Part shown: positions 7,643-15,200 of the stretch, piece after piece
How positions within the stretch are numbered: position 1 is the stretch's first letter
Layout of the letters: the number at the start of each line of letters is the position of its first letter
IMG/VR virus record: IMGVR_UViG_3300017637_000006
Span: 1 to 46,470 of that record
DNA from: a virus
Direction: 5' to 3' (one strand)
Length of the DNA stretch: 46,470 nucleotides
The notes under the pieces: model-generated
Told to the model about the DNA's origin: nothing
What the model saw: the letters and a program-made list of their open reading frames with translations, nothing else
The model's database searches: none
Position numbers and translations under genes: made by a program

Positions 7643-8051
7643 TGTCGGTCCAGTCCTCGTCCGGCTGCCATTCCGGGTCGGGGTCGACGAAATCGGATTG
7701 CTCAACATCGGGCCTCGTCCGGGGCTCTGGCAGCACCGGATCGGCACCATCGAAAGCGACGCGGATCAGCGCGCCCCAGCTCGTCGGTTCCTGGAACACG
7801 GCGCTGATCTCGCGCCCGTTTACGATCATGCCGCCGATCCATGGCGCGCGCTCTGCGGTGAGATAGCCGATCTGGATGCCGCGGCTGTCGAAGACGGCGA
7901 CCGCGTTTTCGTCGGCCTGATTCTTGGGCTCGCGGCGCAGTTCGATCGGGTCGCCGGGGCGGCACAAGCTGATGCCGAAGCGCCGGGTTGGGCCTTTCGG
8001 ATTGGGGTGATCGGCGCCGACGACGGCGAGGGAGAGGGCGGGGCGGGGCAT
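7638..8051 (-). CDS. HIRAN-domain protein
   Basis: A 137-residue protein. Residues about 5-65 match the HIRAN pattern: AVVGADHPNPKGPTRR, then CRPGDPIELRREPKNQADENA and the strand VFDSRGIQIGYLTAERA. HIRAN domains bind 3'-ended single-stranded DNA in replication-fork remodelers such as HLTF, and occur alone in many phages and bacteria. The acidic tail (after residue 110) has no domain. It is the third gene of the repressor operon, 3 bases after the secreted-protein gene, so it may be made in lysogens. Its phage role is not established. Confidence 0.8.
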   Translation of the reverse strand: MPRPALSLAVVGADHPNPKGPTRRFGISLCRPGDPIELRREPKNQADENAVAVFDSRGIQIGYLTAERAPWIGGMIVNGREISAVFQEPTSWGALIRVAFDGADPVLPEPRTRPDVEQSDFVDPDPEWQPDEDWTDT

Positions 8052-8054
8052 CGC

Positions 8055-8402
8055 TTAGAATGCGCGCTCCGGCACCTTTGCGACTTCGCATTTTCCGCTT
8101 CGACCGGAGCCGATATCCTTCAGCGCCAGCGTAAAGGACAGGTCGACCCGGTCGATTCGATATGAGGCCAAGCTGTCGGCGAAAAGGACGTCACCGGGCC
8201 GGAACACGGCGGCGTAGCGCTTGCGGAACCCGGTTGAGCGGACGAACGTCGTCACCGACCCGGACGCCTCGTCTGCAGTGACGTCCATCATGGTTCGCGC
8301 GCCGCTGGGCTGGTCGAGGTAACAGGTCAAATTTACCGGGGCAGTTTGCGCCGCTTCCTGAGGCGCGGGCGCGACGAGCGCGACAGCGATCAACAGGCTC
8401 AA
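8055..8402 (-). CDS. Small exported hypothetical protein, TTG start
   Basis: A 115-residue protein starting at TTG 8402-8400, overlapping the repressor stop as TTGA. The N-terminus MSLLIAVALVAPAP is hydrophobic and resembles a short signal peptide cut around residue 19 (EAAQ/TAPV). The mature part has two cysteines (in NLTCYLD and GKCEVAK), consistent with one periplasmic disulfide, and is rich in beta-type sequence. Co-transcription with the repressor suggests expression in the lysogen, where exported proteins sometimes alter phage entry; that link is inferred. Confidence 0.65.
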   Translation of the reverse strand: MSLLIAVALVAPAPQEAAQTAPVNLTCYLDQPSGARTMMDVTADEASGSVTTFVRSTGFRKRYAAVFRPGDVLFADSLASYRIDRVDLSFTLALKDIGSGRSGKCEVAKVPERAF

Positions 8403-9067
8403 GTCCGCTTCCCCACAAACACCACCCGCGCCACGATGTTCACAAAGTCGATTGGCTCCTCGTCCGCCGGCACGGATGGATTGTCGGACAGGATCTGGAA
8501 CCGGTCGCCCTTGACGCGCAGGCGCTTGATCGCGCCGACATCGCCGACCGTGAATGCCCAGAGCGCGTCCTGCTCCTGCACCTTGCGCTGCGACCGATCG
8601 AGCAGGACGAGATCGCCGTCATGGATGGTCGGTGCCATCGAATCGCCGCGGCCGCGCGACCAGGTCAGGAAGGCGGGCGGCGACGACGTGATGGTCTCCA
8701 CCCATATCTTCGGAAACTGCAGCACCTCGATCTCGACCGGACCATCGGTGAAGGTCGCGCCCAGCCCGAAGGAGAGGTCGATGTGCTGAATGCCGACCAT
8801 GGGGAGGTCGAAGTCTTCGGCGGATTCGGTCACTGGTGGTGTGCCGGTTGGTTCGGGTCCGCCCTCGAGTAGCCACTCCGCCGATACGCCCAGCTTGCGC
8901 GCGAACTTGGCAGCGAGTTTGCCGAACCCGTTCTGGCCATTCTCATAAGCCCGATAGGTCGTCGGATTGACACCGACCACCTTCGCGAAGGCCGCCTTGT
9001 CGGAATAGCCGGCGCGCTCACGCGCCCAGGTCAGGCGCTCATGCGGCGAATCAAGATCAGCGGACAT
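8399..9067 (-). CDS. LexA/CI-type phage repressor (XRE HTH + S24 peptidase)
   Basis: A 222-residue repressor expected to hold lysogeny and to self-cleave on RecA activation. Residues about 8-60 form an XRE helix-turn-helix (KAAFAKVVGVNPTTYRAYENG); residues about 88-220 form the S24 domain with the nucleophile Ser143 in GDSMAPTI and the general base Lys181 in GAIKRLR. ATG 9067 was chosen because longer starts would translate through the operators. It is divergent from the Cro-like gene with operators between, and leads an operon with the exported and HIRAN genes. A clear Ala-Gly cleavage site was not located. Confidence 0.9.
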   Translation of the reverse strand: MSADLDSPHERLTWARERAGYSDKAAFAKVVGVNPTTYRAYENGQNGFGKLAAKFARKLGVSAEWLLEGGPEPTGTPPVTESAEDFDLPMVGIQHIDLSFGLGATFTDGPVEIEVLQFPKIWVETITSSPPAFLTWSRGRGDSMAPTIHDGDLVLLDRSQRKVQEQDALWAFTVGDVGAIKRLRVKGDRFQILSDNPSVPADEEPIDFVNIVARVVFVGKRT

Positions 9068-9083
9068 TTCTGACCCGTCGCAT

Positions 9084-9144
9084 GCTATCGCGCTACAAAT
9101 CATGTTGCCACGTAGCGCTACGTTTGATAGCGTGGCTGCGCTAT
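9084..9144. promoter_or_regulatory. Right operator region between repressor and Cro-like gene
   Basis: Three sites with the TAGCG half-site lie in 61 bases: an imperfect GCTATCGCGCTAC (9084-9096), a perfect 14-base palindrome ACGTAGCGCTACGT (9110-9123) and ATAGCG-6-CGCTAT (9127-9132/9139-9144), the last overlapping the ATG of the Cro-like gene at 9143. A TTGCCA (9105-9110) with 17-base spacing to TAGCGT (9128-9133) could be the rightward promoter and would give an almost leaderless message. The half-site is shared with the left operators at 7599-7642. Confidence 0.75.
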
Positions 9145-9382
9145 GGATCATCATGCCATCATCAAAGAGCTCGGAGGGCCACACGCCCTCGGCGCCGCGC
9201 TTCGGGACAAGGGAATCGTCGTCGCTGACGTGACGGTTCGTTCCTGGCTCCTCGAAGGTCGTTCCATCCCCGCGAAGTACTGGGCGCATATCGCGTCGGT
9301 TGGCGAGGATGCCGGAGTCGAGGTCTCATACGAGCGGCTTGCGGCTGCGGCTGCCGCCCCATCCAGCGCGGAGGCAGCATGA
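9143..9382 (+). CDS. Cro-like carph-isopro-type DNA-binding protein
   Basis: A 79-residue protein, first of the rightward operon and divergent from the repressor, the position of Cro. Residues 5-50 (IIKELGGPHALGAALR, then VADVTVRSWLLEGRSIPAKYW) follow the small helix-turn-helix family called carph-isopro, named for the R-S-I-P-type turn. It is expected to bind the operators listed here and shut down repressor synthesis in lytic growth. The C-terminal Ala-rich tail is probably disordered. The role follows from fold and position. Confidence 0.75.
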   Translation: MDHHAIIKELGGPHALGAALRDKGIVVADVTVRSWLLEGRSIPAKYWAHIASVGEDAGVEVSYERLAAAAAAPSSAEAA

Positions 9383-9672
9383 CCCCGCCGATCAACACCC
9401 GCCGCGTCATGGCGCGCCGTCATCACGGCTGGGAAGGGGCCAGCACTGGCCTGCTCGCCCGCATCTTCGGCGTCTCGGTCCAGCAGGCCACCGCGATCGT
9501 CGCACAGCGCTGTGCCAGCTGCGGCAAGTCGATCTGCGGCTGTTCCGACGCGGCTTGGTCCGGTCCGCGCGTCGCGACCGTCGTCATTGACGATTCCGAA
9601 CCGGGCTCCTGGGACCGGTTCTTTCGTCAGCGCGATGGCGAGCAATCTCCTCATGCTCTGGGGAATATCTGA
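9379..9672 (+). CDS. Small protein with Cys-rich knuckle (97 aa)
   Basis: A 97-residue protein overlapping the Cro-like gene by ATGA and the next gene by one base. The first half (MTPPINTRRVMARRHHGWEG, then LLARIFGVSVQQATAIV) looks like a short helix-turn-helix; residues about 44-56 contain C-x-x-C plus C-x-C (CASCGKSICGC), suggesting a zinc site. It may be a minor transcription factor of the early-right operon. A competing frame (9300-9590) lacks coupling and protein character. No family was recognised. Confidence 0.6.
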   Translation: MTPPINTRRVMARRHHGWEGASTGLLARIFGVSVQQATAIVAQRCASCGKSICGCSDAAWSGPRVATVVIDDSEPGSWDRFFRQRDGEQSPHALGNI

Positions 9673-10160
9673 TGCCCACTCCGCAAATCCACGGCAAGCG
9701 CCGGACTTTTTCCGCGTCAGCAGCGGTTGAGACGCAGGCGGCGACCCTTCTCAAGATCAAGGACGAGGAGCGCCTGACCTATGAGGACCTCGGCCGCTAT
9801 CTCGGCGGCAAGTCCGACGATCGCGCCGCAGCCTATGCTCCGAAGCCTGACAGCGAGCGGCCGATTTCCGCGATCGACATGCTCACCTTCCTCGCCGCAT
9901 GCGAGACCTGGGGTGGCCGGTTCGCGGATCCGCTCCTGGCCCTTGTCGGTGGTCGCTGGGCCGATGCCGGCGATGTCTGCACCTCCGACCCCGGTGCGCT
10001 GACGCTGGCGACGCTGCTGCCCGCCATCATCGAAATCGAGCGCGACGGTGTCACGACCGCCGACGAGCTCAGCCCGCACGAAGAGCTGATCCGCCGCGTA
10101 CACAGCATGACGGCGGTCTGGCTCGATATGATCGCGCGGAAGGCGGGGCAGGCGCGGTGA
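9672..10160 (+). CDS. Early regulatory-type hypothetical protein (162 aa)
   Basis: A 162-residue protein. Residues about 15-65 (ETQAATLLKIKDEERLTYEDLGRYLGG, DDRAAAYAPK) look like the helical DNA-binding part of XRE-like phage regulators, and the C-terminal half is helical and acidic. Position after the Cro-like gene matches where CII-type or replication regulators lie. It begins one base inside its predecessor and ends with GTGA overlap into the methyltransferase gene. Precise function unknown. Confidence 0.6.
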   Translation: MPTPQIHGKRRTFSASAAVETQAATLLKIKDEERLTYEDLGRYLGGKSDDRAAAYAPKPDSERPISAIDMLTFLAACETWGGRFADPLLALVGGRWADAGDVCTSDPGALTLATLLPAIIEIERDGVTTADELSPHEELIRRVHSMTAVWLDMIARKAGQAR

Positions 10161-10795
10161 GCCAGAACCGTTCAACGGCGGTGATGCAGCGCCGCGTCGA
10201 GGCGCACGACAGCCTCGACGACTTTCCGACGCCGCCTTGGGCGACGCGCGCGCTGTGCGAGTTTCTTGCCGCGCGGTGGTCGCTGACGGACCAGGTTTGC
10301 CGCGAACCAGCGGCGAATCGCGGCCATATGGTTGCTCCGCTCAGCGAGTATTTTGCCAGCGTCGAGGCGAGCGACGTTCATGATTACGGCGTCGGACTTC
10401 CGCAGCTCGACTATCTGTTCGGCGCCGCGCCGAGCGAGGTCGATTGGACGATCACGAACCCGCCTTTCCGGCTGGCTGAGCAGTTTATCGAGCGCGCTTG
10501 CGCCACCAGTCGCATCGGCGTGGCCATGATCGTCCGCGCCGCCTTTCTCGAAGGGCAGGGCCGATTCGAGCGCCTGTTCAGCAAGAACGCGCCCGCTCAC
10601 GTCCTGCAATTCACTGAGCGCGTCGTCATGCACAAGGGGCGGCTTGCGCCAGAGGGCTCGACCGCGACGGCATATGCCTGGCTGATCTGGACGACGCATC
10701 TGCCAGCGCTGCCATTCACCTCGCTGCATTGGATCGCACCATGTCGGAAGAGCCTCGAGCGCGCGTCCGATTATCCGGCGGAGGCAGCAGCATGA
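10157..10795 (+). CDS. Adenine-N6 DNA methyltransferase-like protein
   Basis: A 212-residue protein starting at GTG 10157 (GTGA overlap). DFPTPPWATRAL precedes a motif I-like segment CREPAANRGHM (48-58) for S-adenosylmethionine, and TITNPPF (98-104) is the catalytic NPPF motif IV of N6-adenine methyltransferases; a Glu-Phe-rich region and TAYAWLIW follow. It is short, with no target-recognition domain, as in many phage-encoded orphan methylases. Likely roles are protecting phage DNA from host restriction or marking DNA for replication or packaging. No restriction partner gene is adjacent. Confidence 0.8.
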   Translation: MSQNRSTAVMQRRVEAHDSLDDFPTPPWATRALCEFLAARWSLTDQVCREPAANRGHMVAPLSEYFASVEASDVHDYGVGLPQLDYLFGAAPSEVDWTITNPPFRLAEQFIERACATSRIGVAMIVRAAFLEGQGRFERLFSKNAPAHVLQFTERVVMHKGRLAPEGSTATAYAWLIWTTHLPALPFTSLHWIAPCRKSLERASDYPAEAAA

Positions 10796-11628
10796 CCATT
10801 CTCGCCGAAATCGAGGCGTTCCTTACCGAGTCCGGCATGTCCCCGACCATGTTCGGCAAGCGCGCGAAAGATAATGCCGCGCTCGTCTTTCATCTCCGCG
10901 CCGGTCGCGGGGTACTCCCGAAGACTGAAACCATCTTGCGCGACTTCATGGCGGCGGAGCGCGAGAACCCGAGCCCGAAGGTCAAGCGCGGCCCCCGGGC
11001 TACCGCCTGCGGCTGCGGCGCTCCGGTGTCGCGGAAGTCGAAGCAATGCCGGTCCTGCGCGAATACCGCGGCCATGCTCAAGCTGCAGCGTCCGATGCCG
11101 GACGACTTCCGGGAAGTTGCGCCGGGTCTCACCATCAACCAGCTGCAGAAGCACTACGGCTGCGGGCCAGACGCGGTGAAGCGCTGGCGTCAGGAGGCCG
11201 GTTTCGCGACTTCGGCACCCATCATTGCGCGTGGGCCGCGCCGATCGATGCCGGACAGCTTCGCGCTGGTCGCGCGCGGCATGACGATGAAGCAGCTGCG
11301 CGAACGGTTCGCTGCCAGTGAAGCACTTGTGCGCCGCTGGTGCGCAGAGGCCGGTGTCGAACCGCGCCGCGCCGGATACGTCCACTTCCGCCAAGCTCAA
11401 CCCCGCCCGCTACCCGACGCCCGCGACAACGGCCGCGCCGGAATGGCGGCTCAATACCTGCAGAAATTCGGCTCCGTGGTCCGCTGTGATGCCGAGGGGC
11501 GGATCGACCCGCGTGGCACGCACTGGCTGCGCGGTGGCCGCTACGTGCTGACCGATGACGAGATCATGGACCGCGCGACCCGACTGGATTGGGCACCGGA
11601 TGCGTGGCGGGAGGTCATCGCGGCGTGA
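10792..11628 (+). CDS. Multi-helix DNA-binding protein with zinc ribbon
   Basis: A 278-residue protein starting at ATG 10792 (ATGA overlap; a longer start at 10729 was rejected). The N-terminus (ILAEIEAFLTESGMSPTMFGK) looks like an XRE-type helix-turn-helix, a CGCGAPVSRKSKQCRSC ribbon follows, and then two homeodomain-like repeats occur: LTINQLQKHYGCGPDAVKRW and MTMKQLRERFAASEALVRRW. The repeated L-x-x-x-Y/F-x-x-S/G pattern suggests tandem recognition of DNA, as in replication or regulatory proteins. The family was not pinned down. Confidence 0.65.
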   Translation: MTILAEIEAFLTESGMSPTMFGKRAKDNAALVFHLRAGRGVLPKTETILRDFMAAERENPSPKVKRGPRATACGCGAPVSRKSKQCRSCANTAAMLKLQRPMPDDFREVAPGLTINQLQKHYGCGPDAVKRWRQEAGFATSAPIIARGPRRSMPDSFALVARGMTMKQLRERFAASEALVRRWCAEAGVEPRRAGYVHFRQAQPRPLPDARDNGRAGMAAQYLQKFGSVVRCDAEGRIDPRGTHWLRGGRYVLTDDEIMDRATRLDWAPDAWREVIAA

Positions 11629-11696
11629 TGCAATTTCGGGGCGGGGGTCGGCGCGCACCTCGCCCGGAAGACGGGATGCGCGCCGGAGTATGCAAA

Positions 11697-12116
11697 ATGG
11701 ATCATAATACGGAAACGGGAGAAATCCTAGAGGAGCGAGCTGCAGACGGCGGCCGTCGCTACCCTGCAGCGTCCACGCTGTCCGACCTGCTGCTGATGCT
11801 CAAGGACGGCCAGTTCAATGCCGATAGCAGCGAGCCGCTTCGCGAATTCGCGACGAAGCTCGAAGCGGTCGGGGTCGATACCGGCAAGAAGGCCCGGGGC
11901 AAGATCACGCTGACCATTGACGTCGAATTCGACGCGGACCGCGAGTTCTCCGTCCTGACCCCGTCGCTCGCCTTCAAGCTGCCCGTCGAGAAGCATGGCG
12001 CCACGGTCGCGTGGTTCACCAGCGATGGACGGCTCAGCCCGAACAAGCCGAACCAGGGCAACCTCTTCGGCACGATCCGCGAAATCACCACCGAACCGCG
12101 CTCCGTGCGCGGCTGA
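11697..12116 (+). CDS. Conserved-type early phage protein (139 aa)
   Basis: The ATG at 11697 is preceded by GGAG with 8-base spacing and opens the typical MDHNTETGEILEE; an in-frame ATG at 11628 overlaps the previous stop, so a longer 162-residue form is possible. The product has ASTLSDLLLMLKDGQFN and a beta-rich GKITLTIDVEFDADREF region followed by KLPVEKHGATVAWF. This pattern is shared with small proteins that travel with DUF2303 genes in alphaproteobacterial phages. The biochemical function is unknown. Confidence 0.7.
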   Translation: MDHNTETGEILEERAADGGRRYPAASTLSDLLLMLKDGQFNADSSEPLREFATKLEAVGVDTGKKARGKITLTIDVEFDADREFSVLTPSLAFKLPVEKHGATVAWFTSDGRLSPNKPNQGNLFGTIREITTEPRSVRG

Positions 12117-12131
12117 CCCGAGGAACCTGTC

Positions 12132-13076
12132 ATGTCCGATTCGATTGCAGACCGCACCGGCGAGTTGATGGAGACGGCGTTCGACGTCGCCGAAAAGCAC
12201 CTGCGCGCCGAAGTTGTCACCGTCACCGACCCGCGCGACAATACCGCCGCCCCGTTCGTGCTCACGAATGGCGCGGCCACGCCGATCGCGGCGTCGCTGT
12301 TTGATGCCTTCCGTGACCATCCGCTTCACCGCACCGGAACGGCGGCGCTCACCCAGCTGCCGTCTTTCATCGCGCTGGTGAACCGGTTCAAGTTTGAGCA
12401 TTCCGCGATCTTCGCCAACGACGACTTCACCAAGCCGTCGCTCACCGCGATCTTCGATTACCACCCTGACAACGGCGTCCCGCATGACGAACCGACGCAG
12501 GCAATGCGCCACCAGGCCCAATACGCATTCCCGCTCTCGAAGGAGTGGCAGGCGTGGATTAGCGGCAACGCGAAGCAGATGGGCATGGGCGATTTCGCCC
12601 GCTTCATCGAAGACCATATCGTCGATGTCTCAGCCGATCCGGTCGAACTGTTCGCTTCCGCCTCGCAGGAATTCGTCAAGGCCAACCGCGGCACGATTGC
12701 GACGCCGTCGAAGCTGGTCGAAATCTCGCGCGGCCTGCAGATCTATGAGCGCGCCGTCATCAAGGAAGCGAAGAACCTCTCGACCGGCGAGGCGCAGTTC
12801 ACCTTCGACAGCGAGCATACCGACGGCGACGGCAAGCCGCTGACCCTCCCGACCATGTTCTCGATCACCATCCCGGTGTTTGCGCGGTCGAGTGATGTGT
12901 TCCGCCTGATCGCGCGGTTCCGCTATCGCAAGACCGGCGAGGGGCTGGTGTTCTGGTATGAGCTCTGGCGTCCCGACCTAACGTTCGAAATTGCGTTCAA
13001 CGAAGCGCTCGACAAGGTCGCCGCCGAGACCGGCCTGCCCATCTATGCGGGTTCGCCCGAGAAGGTCGGGGGCTGA
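12132..13076 (+). CDS. DUF2303 family protein (YfdQ-like)
   Basis: A 314-residue protein. FRDHPLHRTGTAALTQLPSF followed by NRFKFEHSAIFAN, then IFDYHPDN and a C-terminal FRLIARFRYRKTGEGLVFWYEL, match the DUF2303 family found in early regions of many phages, including YfdQ of the CPS-53 prophage. The gene starts 15 bases after its predecessor with GAGGAAC upstream. Members usually lie with recombination and replication genes; no activity is established. Length is typical for the family. Confidence 0.8.
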   Translation: MSDSIADRTGELMETAFDVAEKHLRAEVVTVTDPRDNTAAPFVLTNGAATPIAASLFDAFRDHPLHRTGTAALTQLPSFIALVNRFKFEHSAIFANDDFTKPSLTAIFDYHPDNGVPHDEPTQAMRHQAQYAFPLSKEWQAWISGNAKQMGMGDFARFIEDHIVDVSADPVELFASASQEFVKANRGTIATPSKLVEISRGLQIYERAVIKEAKNLSTGEAQFTFDSEHTDGDGKPLTLPTMFSITIPVFARSSDVFRLIARFRYRKTGEGLVFWYELWRPDLTFEIAFNEALDKVAAETGLPIYAGSPEKVGG

Positions 13077-13130
13077 TCGTGGCCGGCCGCGCACATAACC
13101 GTTCCGGCATGTCGCGCGGCCGCGCCGCAG

Positions 13131-13313
13131 ATGACGGCGGCACAACACAAGACGCAGCTGATCAGCCTGCTGTATTCGTGCCGGCCGCACATGCTCGACC
13201 GCTACACGGCGGAGGAGCTGCATCGCACGCATTCGAAGATGTCGCTGCGCGAGGTCGAGTACGAGCTGACCATCGCGAGGCAGAAGCGGGCGGGGGAGGC
13301 GCGGGATCGATGA
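13131..13313 (+). CDS. Small helical early protein (60 aa)
   Basis: A 60-residue, basic, helical protein (MTAAQHKTQLISLLYSCR, then SKMSLREVEYELTIARQK). Its stop overlaps the VRR-NUC start as ATGA, which is the best support. No strong ribosome-binding site precedes the ATG, and a competing frame starting at GTG 13079 runs into the nuclease gene. Function unknown. Confidence 0.5.
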   Translation: MTAAQHKTQLISLLYSCRPHMLDRYTAEELHRTHSKMSLREVEYELTIARQKRAGEARDR

Positions 13314-13756
13314 ACGCGCCGTCCTTCTTCCGCGACCTCGAAGCGCCGCTGCTGGAATCGCCGGTTTTCCCGGTCGAAGCCCCCGATGGCGATCGGACCC
13401 GCCCGGAAATCGCGCGCCAGGTCACCCTGTTCAGCACAATGCGGATCGTCGCGCCGACCGTGTTTGGGTTCGCGATTCCCAACGCGGGCAAGCGCAACCC
13501 GGTGCAGGCGAAGAAGGAGGGAATCGTCGGCGGTGCTTTCGATACGGAATGGCATTGGGACGGCGGGCAGGCATGGATCGAGCTCAAGGGTTATGATGCC
13601 CGCGGTCGCGCCGGGACGCTGAGCCAGTCGCAGATCGACTGGGGCAACCGGATGCATCGCCTGGGCAAGTCGGTGGCGTGTTTCTTCGATCCGCTAGCAG
13701 CGGTGCATTGGCTGGCGTCGCTTGGCGCGCCTGTGCGGTTGAGGGCTGGACTGTGA
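13310..13756 (+). CDS. VRR-NUC domain nuclease
   Basis: A 148-residue protein of the small phage VRR-NUC type, a PD-(D/E)XK Holliday-junction or flap nuclease fold. Asp78 (in GGAFDTEW), Glu91 and Lys93 (AWIELKG) and Gln108 (TLSQSQIDW) fit the catalytic D...ExK...Q series. It starts at ATG 13310 within the previous stop and ends in GTGA overlap with the helicase gene. Neighbouring a RecD-like helicase, it likely processes replication or recombination intermediates. A longer start in the same frame (13079) adds only low-complexity sequence. Confidence 0.8.
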   Translation: MNAPSFFRDLEAPLLESPVFPVEAPDGDRTRPEIARQVTLFSTMRIVAPTVFGFAIPNAGKRNPVQAKKEGIVGGAFDTEWHWDGGQAWIELKGYDARGRAGTLSQSQIDWGNRMHRLGKSVACFFDPLAAVHWLASLGAPVRLRAGL

Positions 13757-14868
13757 GCTGGTCTCCGCAACAGGATGCCGCAATCGCCGCGGTCAAGGCA
13801 TGGCTCGCCGACAAGGCCGCGCCGCAGGTCTTCCGCTTGTTCGGCTATGCCGGGACAGGCAAGACGACGCTCGCCAAGGAATTGGCATCGACCGTCAAAG
13901 GAACGGTCCTCTATGCGACGTTCACCGGCAAGGCGTCGCTCGTCCTGCGGAAGAAGGGGTGCGACGGCGCATCGACCATCCATTCGCTGATCTACAAGGT
14001 CGAGGTCAATCAGCGCACCGGCGAGGCTACGTTCAACCTCAACTATGAGAGCGATTTGGCCGACGCCGCGCTGCTGATCGTCGACGAGGTGTCGATGGTC
14101 GGCGAGGAGCTGGCGCGCGACCTGCTCAGCTTCAAGAAGCGCATCCTCGTGCTCGGCGACCCGGCCCAGTTGCCGCCCGTCAAGGACGAAGGCTTCTTCA
14201 TCAATTCCGCGCCGGACATCATGCTGACCGAGGTGCATCGCCAGGCGCGCGACAATCCCATCATCCGGATGAGCATGGAGATCCGCGAAGGACGCCAGCT
14301 GCAGCCCGGCACCTATGGCGATAGCCGGGTCATCGGAACACGCGACGTATCGCAGGAAGAGATGCGCGAGCTTGTGCTTGGTGCTGACCAGTTGCTGTGC
14401 GGCCTCAACCGTACCCGCACATCGTACAACCGGCGCATCCGCGCGCTGAAAGGTCTCGTCGGTGCAACCGAACCGTGGCACCCGACCGCCGGCGATCGGC
14501 TGATCTGCCTCAAGAACAGGCGCGAAAAGCAGCTGTTCAACGGCGCCATCTTCCATGCCGACAGCGTCAGCGACAAGATCCGCAGTTTCAGCATCGAGGC
14601 GACTGCGCTCGACGAGGCGCGCGACCCGCTGACGCTCGAAGTCGCCGAGGAATGCTTCAATGGCACCGAGCACACGCTGGACTGGCGCGAACGCCGGAAG
14701 TTCGACGAGTTCACCTATGGCTGGGCCATCACCTGCCACAAATCGCAGGGCAGCCAGTGGGATAACGTCATCGTCTTCGACGAGAGCGGTTCGTTCCGCG
14801 AATCCCGGTCGAACTGGCTGTATACCGCGGTCACCCGCGCGGCCGAGCGCGTCACGGTGGTTGTATGA
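13753..14868 (+). CDS. RecD/Dda-like SF1 DNA helicase
   Basis: A 371-residue helicase starting at GTG 13753. Walker A GYAGTGKTT is at 31-39, motif II LLIVDEVSM at 108-115, motif III GDPAQLPPV at 135-143, then VHRQARDNPI, and near the C-terminus AITCHKSQGSQWDNVIVFDE plus YTAVTRA (motifs V and VI). The set matches short RecD2/Dda-type 5'-3' helicases of phages, about 370-440 residues. It probably unwinds DNA at forks or drives recombination with the upstream nuclease. All ATPase motifs appear intact. Confidence 0.9.
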   Translation: MSWSPQQDAAIAAVKAWLADKAAPQVFRLFGYAGTGKTTLAKELASTVKGTVLYATFTGKASLVLRKKGCDGASTIHSLIYKVEVNQRTGEATFNLNYESDLADAALLIVDEVSMVGEELARDLLSFKKRILVLGDPAQLPPVKDEGFFINSAPDIMLTEVHRQARDNPIIRMSMEIREGRQLQPGTYGDSRVIGTRDVSQEEMRELVLGADQLLCGLNRTRTSYNRRIRALKGLVGATEPWHPTAGDRLICLKNRREKQLFNGAIFHADSVSDKIRSFSIEATALDEARDPLTLEVAEECFNGTEHTLDWRERRKFDEFTYGWAITCHKSQGSQWDNVIVFDESGSFRESRSNWLYTAVTRAAERVTVVV

Positions 14869-15200
14869 ACGCCCCGGCCCGGATCCGTCCCGACGTGCGC
14901 GCAGCAGAGGCGGCCTATCGCGCATCCGTCACATTGCACTGCCCCAACGAGGACGAGCTGACCCTCGATAACCGCGTCGCGCTCGCGGCACTGCGCGATC
15001 AGGCCAGCGCCGGGTTGCGCCGCTGCAGCCCGGAGACCGCGCCCATCCTCGCTGAGATTTCCCGCATCGCGACACATGCGGTCTTCGCGCCGATGCCGCC
15101 GGGACAGGTGCATCTGACCCGGTTCGCGCTGTCGAACTTGATGGAGGGTGCGCGCATCCTCGAGCGCGCAGTGAACTGGTCGGGCCGTGGAGATGGATGA
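14865..15200 (+). CDS. Hypothetical protein (111 aa) between helicase genes
   Basis: A 111-residue, Ala/Arg-rich helical protein (RIRPDVRAAEAAYRASVTL, then LTLDNRVALAALRDQA). ATGA overlap with the RecD-like gene and a 14-base overlap with the next gene indicate translational coupling. No motif or family was recognised; a helicase accessory or loader role is possible by position only. Confidence 0.6.
   Translation: MNAPARIRPDVRAAEAAYRASVTLHCPNEDELTLDNRVALAALRDQASAGLRRCSPETAPILAEISRIATHAVFAPMPPGQVHLTRFALSNLMEGARILERAVNWSGRGDG

Noticed and set aside
9672-10160. True CII activator
   Set aside because: Position is suggestive but the helix-turn-helix does not match CII closely, and no CII-type direct repeat promoter was recognised.
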